Shown: piece after piece, positions 47,186 through 55,153 of the stretch
Position numbering within the stretch: the stretch's first letter is position 1
Layout of the letters: every line of letters starts with the position of its first letter
Source of the DNA: Fibrobacter sp. UWB2
Lineage (GTDB): Bacteria > Fibrobacterota > Fibrobacteria > Fibrobacterales > Fibrobacteraceae
Direction: 5' to 3'
Assembly: GCF_002210425.1 (NCBI RefSeq)
Contig: NZ_MWQK01000001.1
Location: 310,001-374,000, forward strand
DNA length: 64,000 bases
The notes under the pieces: model-generated
The model's input: only the letters and a program-made list of their open reading frames with translations
What the model was told of the DNA's origin: nothing
Databases searched by the model: none
Program-made: the position numbers and the translations under genes

Positions 47186-48577
47186 ATGCGTGACGAGATC
47201 AAACAAGCGATTTTGCAGCAAGAGCTGAAAGACGGGGAAATGCTCCCGTCTGTACGCAAGCTGATGAAAACGTTTGGAGTTTCGTCGGGAACTATCCAGG
47301 GCGTACTCAAGCAGCTCTCCGAAGAAGGTCTCATTTACAGCATCCGCGGCAAGGGATTCTTCTGGGGCAAGGCTCCAGATGCCAATGATCTTGCGCAAAT
47401 GCTCTCGAAGACAGTCCATCGCGAAACCGTGCTCGAACGCCTTGAACGAGAATTTTCAACGGACTGGGAAAAGGGATTCCTCGACCCAAATAGGAATTTG
47501 CCGCTTGCGAAGGAACTTTCCGACCGCTATAACGTGTCGCAGACGATTCTCCGCAAGTTCCTGATCCACAAAGTGAATCAGGGAATTCTCGTGCGACGCG
47601 GGCGCTTGTATGCATTCGCCTCCCCGCTCAAGACAAAGACGGTCAAGAATTTCAGCGAGATTTTGTTCGTTACGCGATGCAATTCGTGGGGCGGCTTTAC
47701 CGCCGAAAGTGAACGCGAACTCGATTTTTTGCGCCTCGTTTACCAGACCGCCGGTGAACAACATTTCAAGCTCATTCTGCTCGGCATCAATGAAGAAAGC
47801 GGCAAGCTCATCGACCGCAGTGGAAAAGTCTGCCGCCTGACGGATTATCCGAATGCCATCGGTGCAGTGCTTTCGACACTCTTGGTGCAGAATCCGCACG
47901 CGCTTTTGCAGCTCTTTTACGGTGTGAAATACCCCGTCTCCGTGTGGTGGGAACACCCGTTGCAAAACATCCCGCCGAGATTCTTGAGCAAGAACAACTG
48001 GGCATTTTTTAACTCCACATTCGGAGAAATCCCGGGCCAGCAGCTCGGCAAATACCTTTTGCAGAAAGGCTTTAAGAAGGTCTGTTATTTCTCTCCGTAC
48101 CATAACAGTTCCTGGTCCAAAGACCGCTTGACAGGCCTCATGAATTCGGGGCTAGAAGTCATTGCATTTACCGATGACGAATATGCAAGCCCGTGGGACT
48201 ACAAGGAAATTGCAAGACAGAGAGTTTCGAGATTTTCCGTCGAATCGTACGCCCGCAACCTCGTGAAGAAAAAGCTTTTGCAGTTCGCCAAGAATGTTCC
48301 TGAGGATTGCAATTGCTGGGTCTGCGTAAACGACGAAGTTGCAGGTATCTTCTACGAAATGAGCGATGACGGCGATTGCACATTGCCGGGCGATAAGACC
48401 GACCCGAACGTGCTCGGATTCGACAACTCCGCCGAAAGCTACTTGTTGCGCATTGCGTCGTATGACTTCAACACGAGCGCACTCATCAAGCAGATTTTCT
48501 ACTACATCGAAAATCCCGATGGCTTCGGGAATAAAAAACGCCTGCACCAGATTCTGGGGCAGGTCGTCGAAAAGTAG
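47186..48577 (+). CDS. GntR/LacI-type hybrid regulator with two winged-helix domains
   Basis: This 463-residue protein begins with a GntR winged helix (LPSVRKLMKTFGVSSGTIQG, then LSEEGLIYSIRGKGFFWG). A second related unit follows at about residues 75-145 (LPLAKELSDRYNVSQTILRK, then LVRRGRLYAF). The remaining 310 residues resemble a periplasmic-binding-protein sensor as in LacI or AraR (KVCYFSPYHNSSWSKDRLTG, then CWVCVNDEVAGIFYEM and NVLGFDNSAESYLL). Such architecture usually binds a sugar. It is the last gene of the purH-trmFO operon, an odd place for a sugar-type regulator. A short hairpin follows. Confidence 0.82.
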   Translation: MRDEIKQAILQQELKDGEMLPSVRKLMKTFGVSSGTIQGVLKQLSEEGLIYSIRGKGFFWGKAPDANDLAQMLSKTVHRETVLERLEREFSTDWEKGFLDPNRNLPLAKELSDRYNVSQTILRKFLIHKVNQGILVRRGRLYAFASPLKTKTVKNFSEILFVTRCNSWGGFTAESERELDFLRLVYQTAGEQHFKLILLGINEESGKLIDRSGKVCRLTDYPNAIGAVLSTLLVQNPHALLQLFYGVKYPVSVWWEHPLQNIPPRFLSKNNWAFFNSTFGEIPGQQLGKYLLQKGFKKVCYFSPYHNSSWSKDRLTGLMNSGLEVIAFTDDEYASPWDYKEIARQRVSRFSVESYARNLVKKKLLQFAKNVPEDCNCWVCVNDEVAGIFYEMSDDGDCTLPGDKTDPNVLGFDNSAESYLLRIASYDFNTSALIKQIFYYIENPDGFGNKKRLHQILGQVVEK

Positions 48578-48583
48578 GTTGTG

Positions 48584-48600
48584 CGCCCAAAGGGCGCAGT
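48584..48600. terminator. Hairpin between convergent genes
   Basis: TGCGCCC AAA GGGCGCA is a perfect 7-bp stem between the regulator and the purO-like gene. There is no T-run on either side, so its terminator role is uncertain. Confidence 0.4.
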
Positions 48601-48603
48601 CAA

Positions 48604-49338
48604 CTAAACATTCTTATTCACGATAATGGTCTTAGCTTCGAAGGTTTCGCGGTCAATCCACTTGACCATCAAGGAAACCTTGTTGTCAGCGTTGAGAGCG
48701 TCCCAGTAAGCCTTGAGCGTTTCTTCAGCAGTGGCGAAAATCGGCATGAGCTTCGGGAAACCGTTGAAAGACGGAATCGGCTTGCCATCCGTTTCGTACG
48801 TGCTGATGAAGTGGCCAAGACCGTTCAAAGCCTTTTCGAATTCAAACGTCATGCGTTCGCAGCCAGCGTCTTCGCTATTGTTGCGGCTCTTGAGGATGGA
48901 GAGCTTGTAGATAGCCGGTTCAGCATTCTTGTAATGAATACCGGAAATACGCGGCGTGAAGTTCGGAGCATCGTCTTCGTACTGGCGAGTGCGGAGAGCG
49001 CTTTCGAACGTGCCACCGAGCTTGATAGCGTTGTAAATCGTGTCCGTCTGGTCACCGTTCGTGATAATCTGGACGTCCTTCGTGTGGCGAGCCGGATAGT
49101 AAATGATGAGGTGCGGGTCCGTGAGCTTGGATTCATCAAAAGCCTTGGTCTTCATAAAACCAGTGTCGGCTTCGATTTCAAACACGCGGTTGCGGCTGTT
49201 CACGCTACGGCCCATGATCCAGTAAACCTGCACGTAGGACTTGCCATCGGCGCTTGTGCCAAGCACAATGCCACGGCCCGGATACGGGTTCTTGGAGAGG
49301 TCGTTGAAATTCTGTTTTGCTTCTTCTGTGTAGTTCAT
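48604..49338 (-). CDS. purO: PurO-type IMP cyclohydrolase
   Basis: This 244-residue protein matches the archaeal-type IMP cyclohydrolase family that also occurs in some bacteria: NPYPGRGIVLGTSADGKSYV, YWIMGRSVNSRNRVF, ITNGDQTDTIYNAI, TPRISGIHY, and GLGHFISTYETDG followed by PIPSFNGFPKL. It closes the ring of FAICAR to IMP, the last step of purine synthesis. It supplies the activity missing from the single-domain AICAR transformylase at 44324. It is the third gene of a minus-strand run gatB, small membrane protein, this gene, with 43 bases before its start. Confidence 0.9.
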   Translation of the reverse strand: MNYTEEAKQNFNDLSKNPYPGRGIVLGTSADGKSYVQVYWIMGRSVNSRNRVFEIEADTGFMKTKAFDESKLTDPHLIIYYPARHTKDVQIITNGDQTDTIYNAIKLGGTFESALRTRQYEDDAPNFTPRISGIHYKNAEPAIYKLSILKSRNNSEDAGCERMTFEFEKALNGLGHFISTYETDGKPIPSFNGFPKLMPIFATAEETLKAYWDALNADNKVSLMVKWIDRETFEAKTIIVNKNV

Positions 49339-49381
49339 ATTGATTTCGGCGTGCCAGCGGCACTTTGTTGTAGGTTTAAAC

Positions 49382-49705
49382 TTATCTCTTCGGGTTGTAA
49401 TTGTTCATCAGGACCATTGCTAAGGCAACGCAGAACATCACTACGCTACCGACAACCACTTGCTGTTTGTGGTCGTACTCGCGCTTGACGTAAGTCGGAT
49501 TTTCTTCGTTGAGTTCCTGGAGCGTCGGGCCTTTGGCGAGAGTCGAGGAATCTACGCCAAAAACCTTTTCCTTTTGTTCCTCGGTCATGTTCAACGTGCT
49601 GACGTAAGAGCTGTCCGAGCGATCCATCTTTGCAATGGCAGAGGACGGGAAAGAAAGAAAGAGTGCAAACAAAACCACGAGCAACAAACTGCCCTGGATT
49701 GCCAT
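49382..49705 (-). CDS. Small exported membrane protein, start codon within a repeat
   Basis: From ATG 49705 the protein has about 107 residues: an N-terminal hydrophobic signal or anchor (GSLLLVVLFALFLSFPSSAIA), a polar region with MTEEQKEKVFGVDSST, and a C-terminal membrane helix (VVVGSVVMFCVALAMVLM). I do not recognise the family. The frame is open to a GTG at 49753, but residues before 49705 are the translation of a dispersed repeat (RHYEPRRG). The ATG and the preceding GGGG also come from that repeat. It lies between gatB and the purO-like gene. The exact start is uncertain. Confidence 0.65.
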   Translation of the reverse strand: MAIQGSLLLVVLFALFLSFPSSAIAKMDRSDSSYVSTLNMTEEQKEKVFGVDSSTLAKGPTLQELNEENPTYVKREYDHKQQVVVGSVVMFCVALAMVLMNNYNPKR

Positions 49706-49729
49706 GCCCCTACGGGGCTCGTAATGACG
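49691..49729 (-). repeat. Dispersed repeat overlapping the start of the small membrane protein gene
   Basis: On the minus strand it reads CGTCATTACGAGCCCCGTAG then GGGCATGGCAATCCAGGGC, with the inner palindrome GCCCC GTA GGGGC. It resembles a common intergenic repeat (GTCATTACGAG, GGGCATGGCAATCC). It provides the ATG used by the downstream gene. Confidence 0.7.
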
Positions 49730-49772
49730 ATTTTTCGATTTCGAAAAAAACACTCTTTCGTCTCTCGTCTTA

Positions 49773-51230
49773 TTACCCTTCCTTAGCGAGCTTGTCGAGA
49801 ATCTGGTTCACGAGACCCGGGTTAGCTTTGCCACCGGACTTGCGCATCGTCATACCCACGAGGAAGCCCTTGAGAGCAACCTTACCAGCCTTGAATTCAG
49901 CGAACTGAGCGGCGTTAGCGGCGCAAACTTCGCGAACCACAGCTTCGATAGCGGCGGTGTCTGTCACCTGCACGAGGCCCTTTTCCTTAACGATTGCTTC
50001 AGGATCCTTGCCCGTTTCGAACATTTCGGCAAACACGGTCTTTGCAATCTTACCATTGATGGTGTTGTCTGCAATGAGGTTCACGAGTGTGCAAAGCTGT
50101 TCCGGCTTAATCTTGAGAGCGGAGAGACCGCCTTCCACGTCCTTGAGCTTGGCTAAGAGTTCCGTGATGACCCAGTTGGCGAGCACCTTGCCGTTCTTGC
50201 AGTTCTTGGCGGCGGCATCGTACCATTCGCTCACATCGCGGTCTTCGGTCAGCACCTGGGCGTCGTATTCAGAAACGCCGAAAGCGTTCATGAAGCGTTC
50301 GCGGCGTGCATCCGGCAGTTCCGGAAGGGTGCGGCGGATTTCTTCGACAAATGCAGGGTCGGTTACGAGGCGGACCATATCCGGTTCCGGGAAGTACTTG
50401 TAGTCGTGAGCGTCTTCCTTAGAGCGGATCACAATCGTCTTGTCCGCGTTGGGATCATAACGCTTGGTGCACTGTTCGACTTCCTTGCCTGCATCGAGCG
50501 TCGATGCCTGGAGGTTCATTTCGCAGTAGAGAGCCTTTTCGAGGTTCGTGAAGCTGTTCAAGTTCTTGATTTCGGCGCGGATACCGAACGGAGCGTCTTC
50601 GCTTGCGCGGAGGGAAATGTTACCATCGCAGCGCATGTTGCCGTTTTCCATGTTGGCGTTAGAAACGCGCGTGTATTCGAGCGTCTGCTTGATTTTCTTT
50701 AAGACAAGCACGGCTTCTTCCGGGCTACGGATGTCCGGTTCGGTCACGATTTCGCAAAGCGGAGTGCCGCAGCGGTTAGCGTCAAAATGGCTTTGGGACG
50801 GGCTCATGTCATGGATGAGCTTACCGGCGTCTTCTTCCATGTGAATACGGGTAATGCCCACGCGCTTTTTAGTGCCGTCAGCCTTCACAATTTCGAGCCA
50901 GCCGTTCTTGCAAATCGGATGGTCATACACCGGAAGTCCACCCGTCTGCGTGATCTGGTAACCCTTCGGAAGGTCCGGGTAGAAGTAGTTCTTACGAGTC
51001 CACATGGCGTTCAAATCAATTTCGCAGTTGAGAGCGAGACCCAAGCGAATAGCGTATTCCACAGCCTTCTTGTTCGGCACCGGCATTGCACCCGGCATAC
51101 CGAGGCAAACAGGGCAAACGTGCTTGTTCGGGCTTGTGTTCACTTCAATTTCGCAGCCACAGAACATCTTTGTCTTAGTGGCGAGCTGGCAATGGATTTC
51201 GAGACCAATAACAGGACAGTAATTAGACAT
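49773..51230 (-). CDS. gatB: Aspartyl/glutamyl-tRNA amidotransferase subunit B
   Basis: About 485 residues from ATG 51230, preceded by GGAG six bases upstream; an ATG four codons earlier lacks a ribosome binding site. It has the GatB signature PVIGLEIHCQL, the zinc Cys set CGCEIE with CPVCLGMPG, YFYPDLPKGYQITQ, and the C-terminal YqeY-like tail domain (ending KANPGLVNQILDKLAKEG). With GatA and GatC it converts Glu-tRNA-Gln or Asp-tRNA-Asn to the amidated forms. gatA and gatC are not in the window. It heads a run with the small membrane protein and the purO-like gene. Confidence 0.97.
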   Translation of the reverse strand: MSNYCPVIGLEIHCQLATKTKMFCGCEIEVNTSPNKHVCPVCLGMPGAMPVPNKKAVEYAIRLGLALNCEIDLNAMWTRKNYFYPDLPKGYQITQTGGLPVYDHPICKNGWLEIVKADGTKKRVGITRIHMEEDAGKLIHDMSPSQSHFDANRCGTPLCEIVTEPDIRSPEEAVLVLKKIKQTLEYTRVSNANMENGNMRCDGNISLRASEDAPFGIRAEIKNLNSFTNLEKALYCEMNLQASTLDAGKEVEQCTKRYDPNADKTIVIRSKEDAHDYKYFPEPDMVRLVTDPAFVEEIRRTLPELPDARRERFMNAFGVSEYDAQVLTEDRDVSEWYDAAAKNCKNGKVLANWVITELLAKLKDVEGGLSALKIKPEQLCTLVNLIADNTINGKIAKTVFAEMFETGKDPEAIVKEKGLVQVTDTAAIEAVVREVCAANAAQFAEFKAGKVALKGFLVGMTMRKSGGKANPGLVNQILDKLAKEG

Positions 51231-51269
51231 GTTAAACTCCAATAAATTTTACGCGGAAAAGATAGTATT

Positions 51270-51303
51270 TTAGAACTTAAAACTTAGAGCTTAGAACTTA
51301 GAT
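51270..51303. repeat. Short tandem repeat AGAACTTA / AAACTTAGAGC
   Basis: Imperfect repeats of a GAACTTA unit (AGAACTTAAAACTTAGAGC, then TTAGAACTTAGA) lie between gatB and the PIN gene. The rest of the 51243-51378 gap holds a GTGCT CAA AGCAC hairpin but no gene. Confidence 0.6.
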
Positions 51304-51378
51304 ATGCTTGTAAAACGCTCTAACCTCAAAGCGAAGCGTGCTCAAAGCACCAAAGGGGCGAGCCCATCCCCCAATAGC

Positions 51379-51828
51379 CTAAAGTTCGTCGAGCGTTACC
51401 ACGAGCGCATCGGTATCATCGCGGAAGTTCGTGCATTCCGTGAGGATGCAGTCGGCACCGTTCACAAACGCAGTCGCCAAACGCAACGATTCTGCTTCGG
51501 TCAGCTTGTGATTCGTGCGGGCTGCAGCCGCGAAAAGTTCTGCCGCCTTGAGCGACACATCGGCATTGACTTCGCAAAGGCGCACATTCGAGGACTTCTC
51601 AAAGAATTCGCGGTACTGCCTAGCAAGCACGCCATCGTTTGCGCCATACGCCTTCTTGCAAATTTCGAACAAAGTTACAGAAGAAACCAAGACCTGCACG
51701 TTATTCTCGTACACGCCATCGAGCACACCCGATACAATCGGGTAATAATCCGGGTGCATTTGCAAAAGCCTTACAAGCGGCCCCGAATCCAAAAACAATA
51801 TACGACTCTGTTCAATCGACTTAATCAT
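51379..51828 (-). CDS. PIN-domain protein (VapC-like nuclease fold)
   Basis: About 149 residues from ATG 51828, which overlaps the upstream gene by eight bases. The PIN fold is indicated by the first acidic site FLDSGPLVRLL, a second TLFEICKKAY and the late DCILTECTNFRDD. Solitary PIN proteins are often RNases. No antitoxin gene is adjacent, and the partner is instead a secreted protein, so a toxin role is not supported. A longer frame begins at 51870. Confidence 0.75.
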   Translation of the reverse strand: MIKSIEQSRILFLDSGPLVRLLQMHPDYYPIVSGVLDGVYENNVQVLVSSVTLFEICKKAYGANDGVLARQYREFFEKSSNVRLCEVNADVSLKAAELFAAAARTNHKLTEAESLRLATAFVNGADCILTECTNFRDDTDALVVTLDEL

Positions 51829-52900
51829 CTTCTTTGACCGGTTCGTAGATTTCCATGTAAGCGGCATCATGGCGCTGTCCAGAGCGCATCATCTTGAAGC
51901 GCCCAGCACGCGGATAGAAATACCAGTTCATCCATTCGCCACTCATGTCCGTGCGCTTGGTCTTGATGGCAATCGGCTTTTCACCATTGTAGAAATCTCG
52001 TTTGTGCGGAATCACGCGTTCCATCGCACGGTAGGTATGCACCGTACTGCCCGCCTTGCGTTCAATCGTCCCGTGACCATCCTTACTCCAAGTGATGTGC
52101 ACAATTCCATGTTCATCTTTTAGCGGCTCGCAAGTGTCAAAGCCGCTAGCGCACCACAGGTATTTCGGATAAGAGAAGCTATAAGAATCTAAATTAAACG
52201 TTTCTACAATGCGGTTATTGCCCTTGAATGTCGGGTAGTTACCGGCAAGCGTGTATCCGCCAACATTGTAGTCTTCGCAACCGCGCTGGGCTACGCGAAC
52301 AACTCGGTTAAACACGTCCACGCCTACAGCGCAGCCATCTTCTTTGTAGACAAAGCGAGCATGACCATTGACATTTTTCTTTTCGAGATTGCCCATTTCG
52401 ATTTCGGCAACGTTATCGTCCTTGCCATTCTGCACGATAATGTTAAAACGGTTGGCATTGCTCGGCGAGCTCTTGAGCACCACGCGCCCCGTTTCAGAGA
52501 CGTATTCCCCACTCAAGTCTGCGTATTCCTGCATAAAGCGGTCCAACTCCGAGCGCTTGACCCATACGTCGCCAAACTTGCAATTCACCGGAACATAGCG
52601 CGGCGGAGCCTTCGGTTCCACTTCTTCGTACGTCACGACCCTTTGCTTTTTGGTGACCGTCTGGTATTTTCCATTCTTCCCACGAACCTTTTCCTGGACA
52701 TCCACAAAACTTTCGTGTTCAATCCTGTCCTTGGGGATCGGGAGTTCCTTGATGGCATCCGAAGACATCAAATATCCAAGCGGGCGCCTTTCGTCTATCT
52801 CACCATTAATCTTCTTATAGACATCCAGTTTCATCTGGGCGAACGAACTTGCCGCAAAAACAGCCAACACAACCAACAAAATTTTTTTCAAAACAATCAC
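51821..52900 (-). CDS. Secreted protein of unknown function
   Basis: This 359-residue protein has a signal peptide (LLVVLAVFAASSFAQ). The mature part has several short beta-type segments and Cys residues (VNCKFGDVWVKRSEL, RGCEDYNVGGYTLAG, LWCASGFDTCEPL) and ends with RSGQRHDAAYMEIYEPV. I do not recognise the family. The mature protein could be disulfide-bonded in the periplasm. The 3' end overlaps the start of the PIN gene. AAAGAGGTG precedes the start region. Confidence 0.7.
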   Translation of the reverse strand: MIVLKKILLVVLAVFAASSFAQMKLDVYKKINGEIDERRPLGYLMSSDAIKELPIPKDRIEHESFVDVQEKVRGKNGKYQTVTKKQRVVTYEEVEPKAPPRYVPVNCKFGDVWVKRSELDRFMQEYADLSGEYVSETGRVVLKSSPSNANRFNIIVQNGKDDNVAEIEMGNLEKKNVNGHARFVYKEDGCAVGVDVFNRVVRVAQRGCEDYNVGGYTLAGNYPTFKGNNRIVETFNLDSYSFSYPKYLWCASGFDTCEPLKDEHGIVHITWSKDGHGTIERKAGSTVHTYRAMERVIPHKRDFYNGEKPIAIKTKRTDMSGEWMNWYFYPRAGRFKMMRSGQRHDAAYMEIYEPVKEDD

Positions 52901-53020
52901 CTCTTTTGGATATTTAAATTAGATTAATGGGGGCTTTATATGTAGTAAAAAAAAGATTAATATTTTTTTTCTAACATTTAAACGAGTATTTAAACATGGA
53001 ATTACCCCAAGGAGACTAAA

Positions 53021-54586
53021 ATGAAAAAAATGTTTCTTGCATCCTGCTTGTTGGCCGCATCCGTTTTTGCAGCTCCCGCAGCAGAAGATGTTAAGGCAGC
53101 CACCGAAAAGCCGGCAGTAGAAGCAAAAGCCGCCGTCACCAAGGCCAAGGCCGTAACAGCAAAGAAGGCCACAAAGGCCAAAGCCAAGGCTGAAACTGCA
53201 GTGAAGGACGCCAAGGCTACCGCAGCTGCTACCGACGCAAAGGCTCAGGAAGCCGCCAAGACAGCAACAGCAGATGCAAAAGCCGCTGTAACAGAAAAGG
53301 CCCCGGCAGCCGTCGAAGCTAAGGCAAAGGAAGAAGCAAAAGCTGTAGAAGCCAAGGCAGAAGCAGTCAAGGCTGATGCCGCTGCAGCCGTCGAAACTAA
53401 GGCTCCGGCAGAACCGATTATTCCGGCACTCGCTCCGACCCCGGAAGCCCCGAAGGCTGAACCTGCACCGGTTGCCGAAGTCAAGGCCCCGGCAGCTCCG
53501 GTCGCAGAAGCACCGGCACCTGTTGCAGCCCCCGCTCCGGCTGTTGAAGTCCCGGCTGCTGTAGAAGCACCGGCAGAAGTTGCCGCCGCAGAACCGGCCT
53601 CTACTGCAAGCCGCAAGAAAAAGAAGATGATCGAAAATGCAGTCTTCACCGTCAACGAAATTGACTTCGACATCAACGCTGACTTCGAACTCGAAGCAGG
53701 CAAGGTTTTCTGGACTTCTGAAGAAGACAGAAACTCTGACAACCTCGAAAAGTGGAGCGGTCAGGCTAACTTTGCTATCCTCGCCGAAACAAACAACTTC
53801 AAGGGTAAGATTGCTCTCGCCTTCTACCCCGGCGACTTGAAGACCGATAACATCAATGGTGAAACCGGCAGCGCCGAAGACTACTTCACTCTCGATGAAG
53901 CATGGGCATACCAGAGCAAGGGTAGCTTCAGCTTCAGAGTCGGTCGTTGGGACAACACCGACAAGAACGGCGACTACTTCGGTGGCTACATCGATGGTTA
54001 CATGAACGGTTTTCTCTCCGAACAGGATCCGGAAAACCAGTTTGAATTCGGCTTCGCTCCGAACGAAAACATCGACCTCGCCTTCTCCTTCATCAGCAAG
54101 GCAACCCACCTCAACAAGGGTGATCTCCGCTTGGTGTTCAACTTCCACGAACTCCCGAGCCTCGAACTCTTCGACATCCAGCTCGGCTACCGCAGCAACA
54201 TTTTCGACAAGGTTTACGATAGCGACGCCAAGGTTTCTCACAACGTTTCTTTGAAGGTTCGCGCACCGATTATCCCGGACTTCCTCACGCTCTTTGGCGA
54301 AGTTGCACTCATGGACCTCTCGGATGACCTCGTTGCCCCGCTCACCGGTGGTATCGAAATGAACTTCAAGACAGTTGACCGCGTGATTCTCGAAGCTGAA
54401 TTCGTCAATGACCGTAAGAAGAACGGTTACTACGAAGGCAACCCGAAGCACGTGAAGGACGTCCTTGGCGCCCTCTACCTCGAAAAGGCTCTTACGGACC
54501 GCTTCTCGCTCTCCGCAGGCTTCCACAGCTTTGGTGCTACGAGAGACTTCATGCTCTCCGGCAACTTGGTGGGTAGAATAAATTAA
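53021..54586 (+). CDS. Outer-membrane beta-barrel protein with Ala/Lys/Pro-rich periplasmic linker
   Basis: This 521-residue protein has a signal peptide (LLAASVFAAPAA), a very Ala/Lys-rich helical region (about 25-125), an Ala/Pro/Glu linker (about 130-200) and a C-terminal domain from about 210. That domain alternates short strands and turns (INADFELEAGKVFWTSEE, then FSFRVGRWDNTDKNG) and ends FMLSGNLVGRIN, as in porin-like barrels. The linker probably crosses the peptidoglycan layer. Channel specificity is unknown. AAGGAG precedes the ATG. The 3' region holds a structured RNA element, as in fba. A 535-codon opposite frame is a codon-bias artefact. Confidence 0.78.
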   Translation: MKKMFLASCLLAASVFAAPAAEDVKAATEKPAVEAKAAVTKAKAVTAKKATKAKAKAETAVKDAKATAAATDAKAQEAAKTATADAKAAVTEKAPAAVEAKAKEEAKAVEAKAEAVKADAAAAVETKAPAEPIIPALAPTPEAPKAEPAPVAEVKAPAAPVAEAPAPVAAPAPAVEVPAAVEAPAEVAAAEPASTASRKKKKMIENAVFTVNEIDFDINADFELEAGKVFWTSEEDRNSDNLEKWSGQANFAILAETNNFKGKIALAFYPGDLKTDNINGETGSAEDYFTLDEAWAYQSKGSFSFRVGRWDNTDKNGDYFGGYIDGYMNGFLSEQDPENQFEFGFAPNENIDLAFSFISKATHLNKGDLRLVFNFHELPSLELFDIQLGYRSNIFDKVYDSDAKVSHNVSLKVRAPIIPDFLTLFGEVALMDLSDDLVAPLTGGIEMNFKTVDRVILEAEFVNDRKKNGYYEGNPKHVKDVLGALYLEKALTDRFSLSAGFHSFGATRDFMLSGNLVGRIN

Positions 54587-54588
54587 TA

Positions 54589-54691
54589 TGACCGCTCGGT
54601 CCTTTTGCTAATCAAGATTCCGTCAGGACCTCGCTCTCGCCACCATGCCTCGTTTATACGAGGCACTTGTGGCTCACGGAAGACCGCTCGG
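54589..54691 (+). other. Structured RNA element, copy 2 (3' region of the outer-membrane protein gene)
   Basis: The order is GACCGCTCGG; hairpin GGTCCT / AGGACC (54598-54603, 54625-54630); invariant CCTCGCTCTCGC (54629-54640); outer stem GCCAC / GTGGC (54639-54643, 54669-54673); inner stem GCCTCG / CGAGGC (54647-54652, 54659-54664); then GCTCACGGAAGACCGCTCGG. The element lies three bases after the stop. Compared with copy 1 at 23100-23204 the stems keep pairing while their bases differ. Confidence 0.6.
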
Positions 54692-54695
54692 TTTT

Positions 54696-54728
54696 ACAAA
54701 AGCACCCTGCTTGGCAGGGTGTTTTTGT
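54696..54728 (+). terminator. Intrinsic terminator after the structured element
   Basis: GCACCCTGC TTG GCAGGGTGT (54702-54722) is extended by ACAAAA / TTTTGT on the outside, giving a symmetric terminator with a T-run. Confidence 0.92.
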
Positions 54729-54736
54729 ATAAACGA

Positions 54737-54766
54737 AAAATCCTGCGATGACCTCGCAGGATTTTT
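54737..54766 (-). terminator. Terminator of the small minus-strand gene
   Basis: AAAATCCTGCGA TGACC TCGCAGGATTTT is a perfect 12-bp stem with T residues on both strands. It lies 50 bases past the stop of the 65-residue gene and can also back up the plus-strand terminator. Confidence 0.85.
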
Positions 54767-54815
54767 TGCAATTATAACCTAATGTTTACTGCCGACAGAT
54801 AATGCGGCAAGTCCG

Positions 54816-55013
54816 CTAGAAGCCCTTGCGTTCCAGGTCGAGCAAAAGCGCTTGGAGGGATTCTTCGACCGAAGCGCGGAAGCTGTTCGATCCAAGACTG
54901 CAACTTGCAACGACTTCGTTACCAGAAGAAATTCGAATGACATCAAAGCCATTTTCGGATGTAAAGCAGACAGTCAAACCTTTATTCAGAGCTTTTTCGA
55001 GTAAATCGCGCAT
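54816..55013 (-). CDS. Small protein of unknown function (65 residues)
   Basis: The ATG at 55013 is preceded by AAAGGAG at five bases, a strong Shine-Dalgarno that supports a real gene. The protein begins MRDLLEKALNKGLTVCF and ends QALLLDLERKGF. Two short strand segments and two helices are likely, with no membrane segment. I do not recognise it. It has its own terminator and stands alone between the outer-membrane protein gene and the tatD-like gene. Confidence 0.75.
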   Translation of the reverse strand: MRDLLEKALNKGLTVCFTSENGFDVIRISSGNEVVASCSLGSNSFRASVEESLQALLLDLERKGF

Positions 55014-55153
55014 AGCGACTCCTTTAATGAGGTGATAAAAAACTTGGGTTGGCGCACCAACAAACTTAAACTAGGCTTTTTTACCCCAAAAAACAAGCAA
55101 ATAATTTTGTTTTTCCATAAATTCTTTGTATTTTAAAGATATAGGGGGCTATT

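Noticed and set aside
51379-51828. Toxin-antitoxin module
   Set aside because: A PIN domain is present but no small antitoxin-like gene is adjacent on either side.
52919-54526. 535-codon open frame opposite the outer-membrane protein gene
   Set aside because: The translation is rich in Cys, Gly and Arg as the complement of Ala/Lys/Glu codons. It has no start signals and covers a convincing sense gene.
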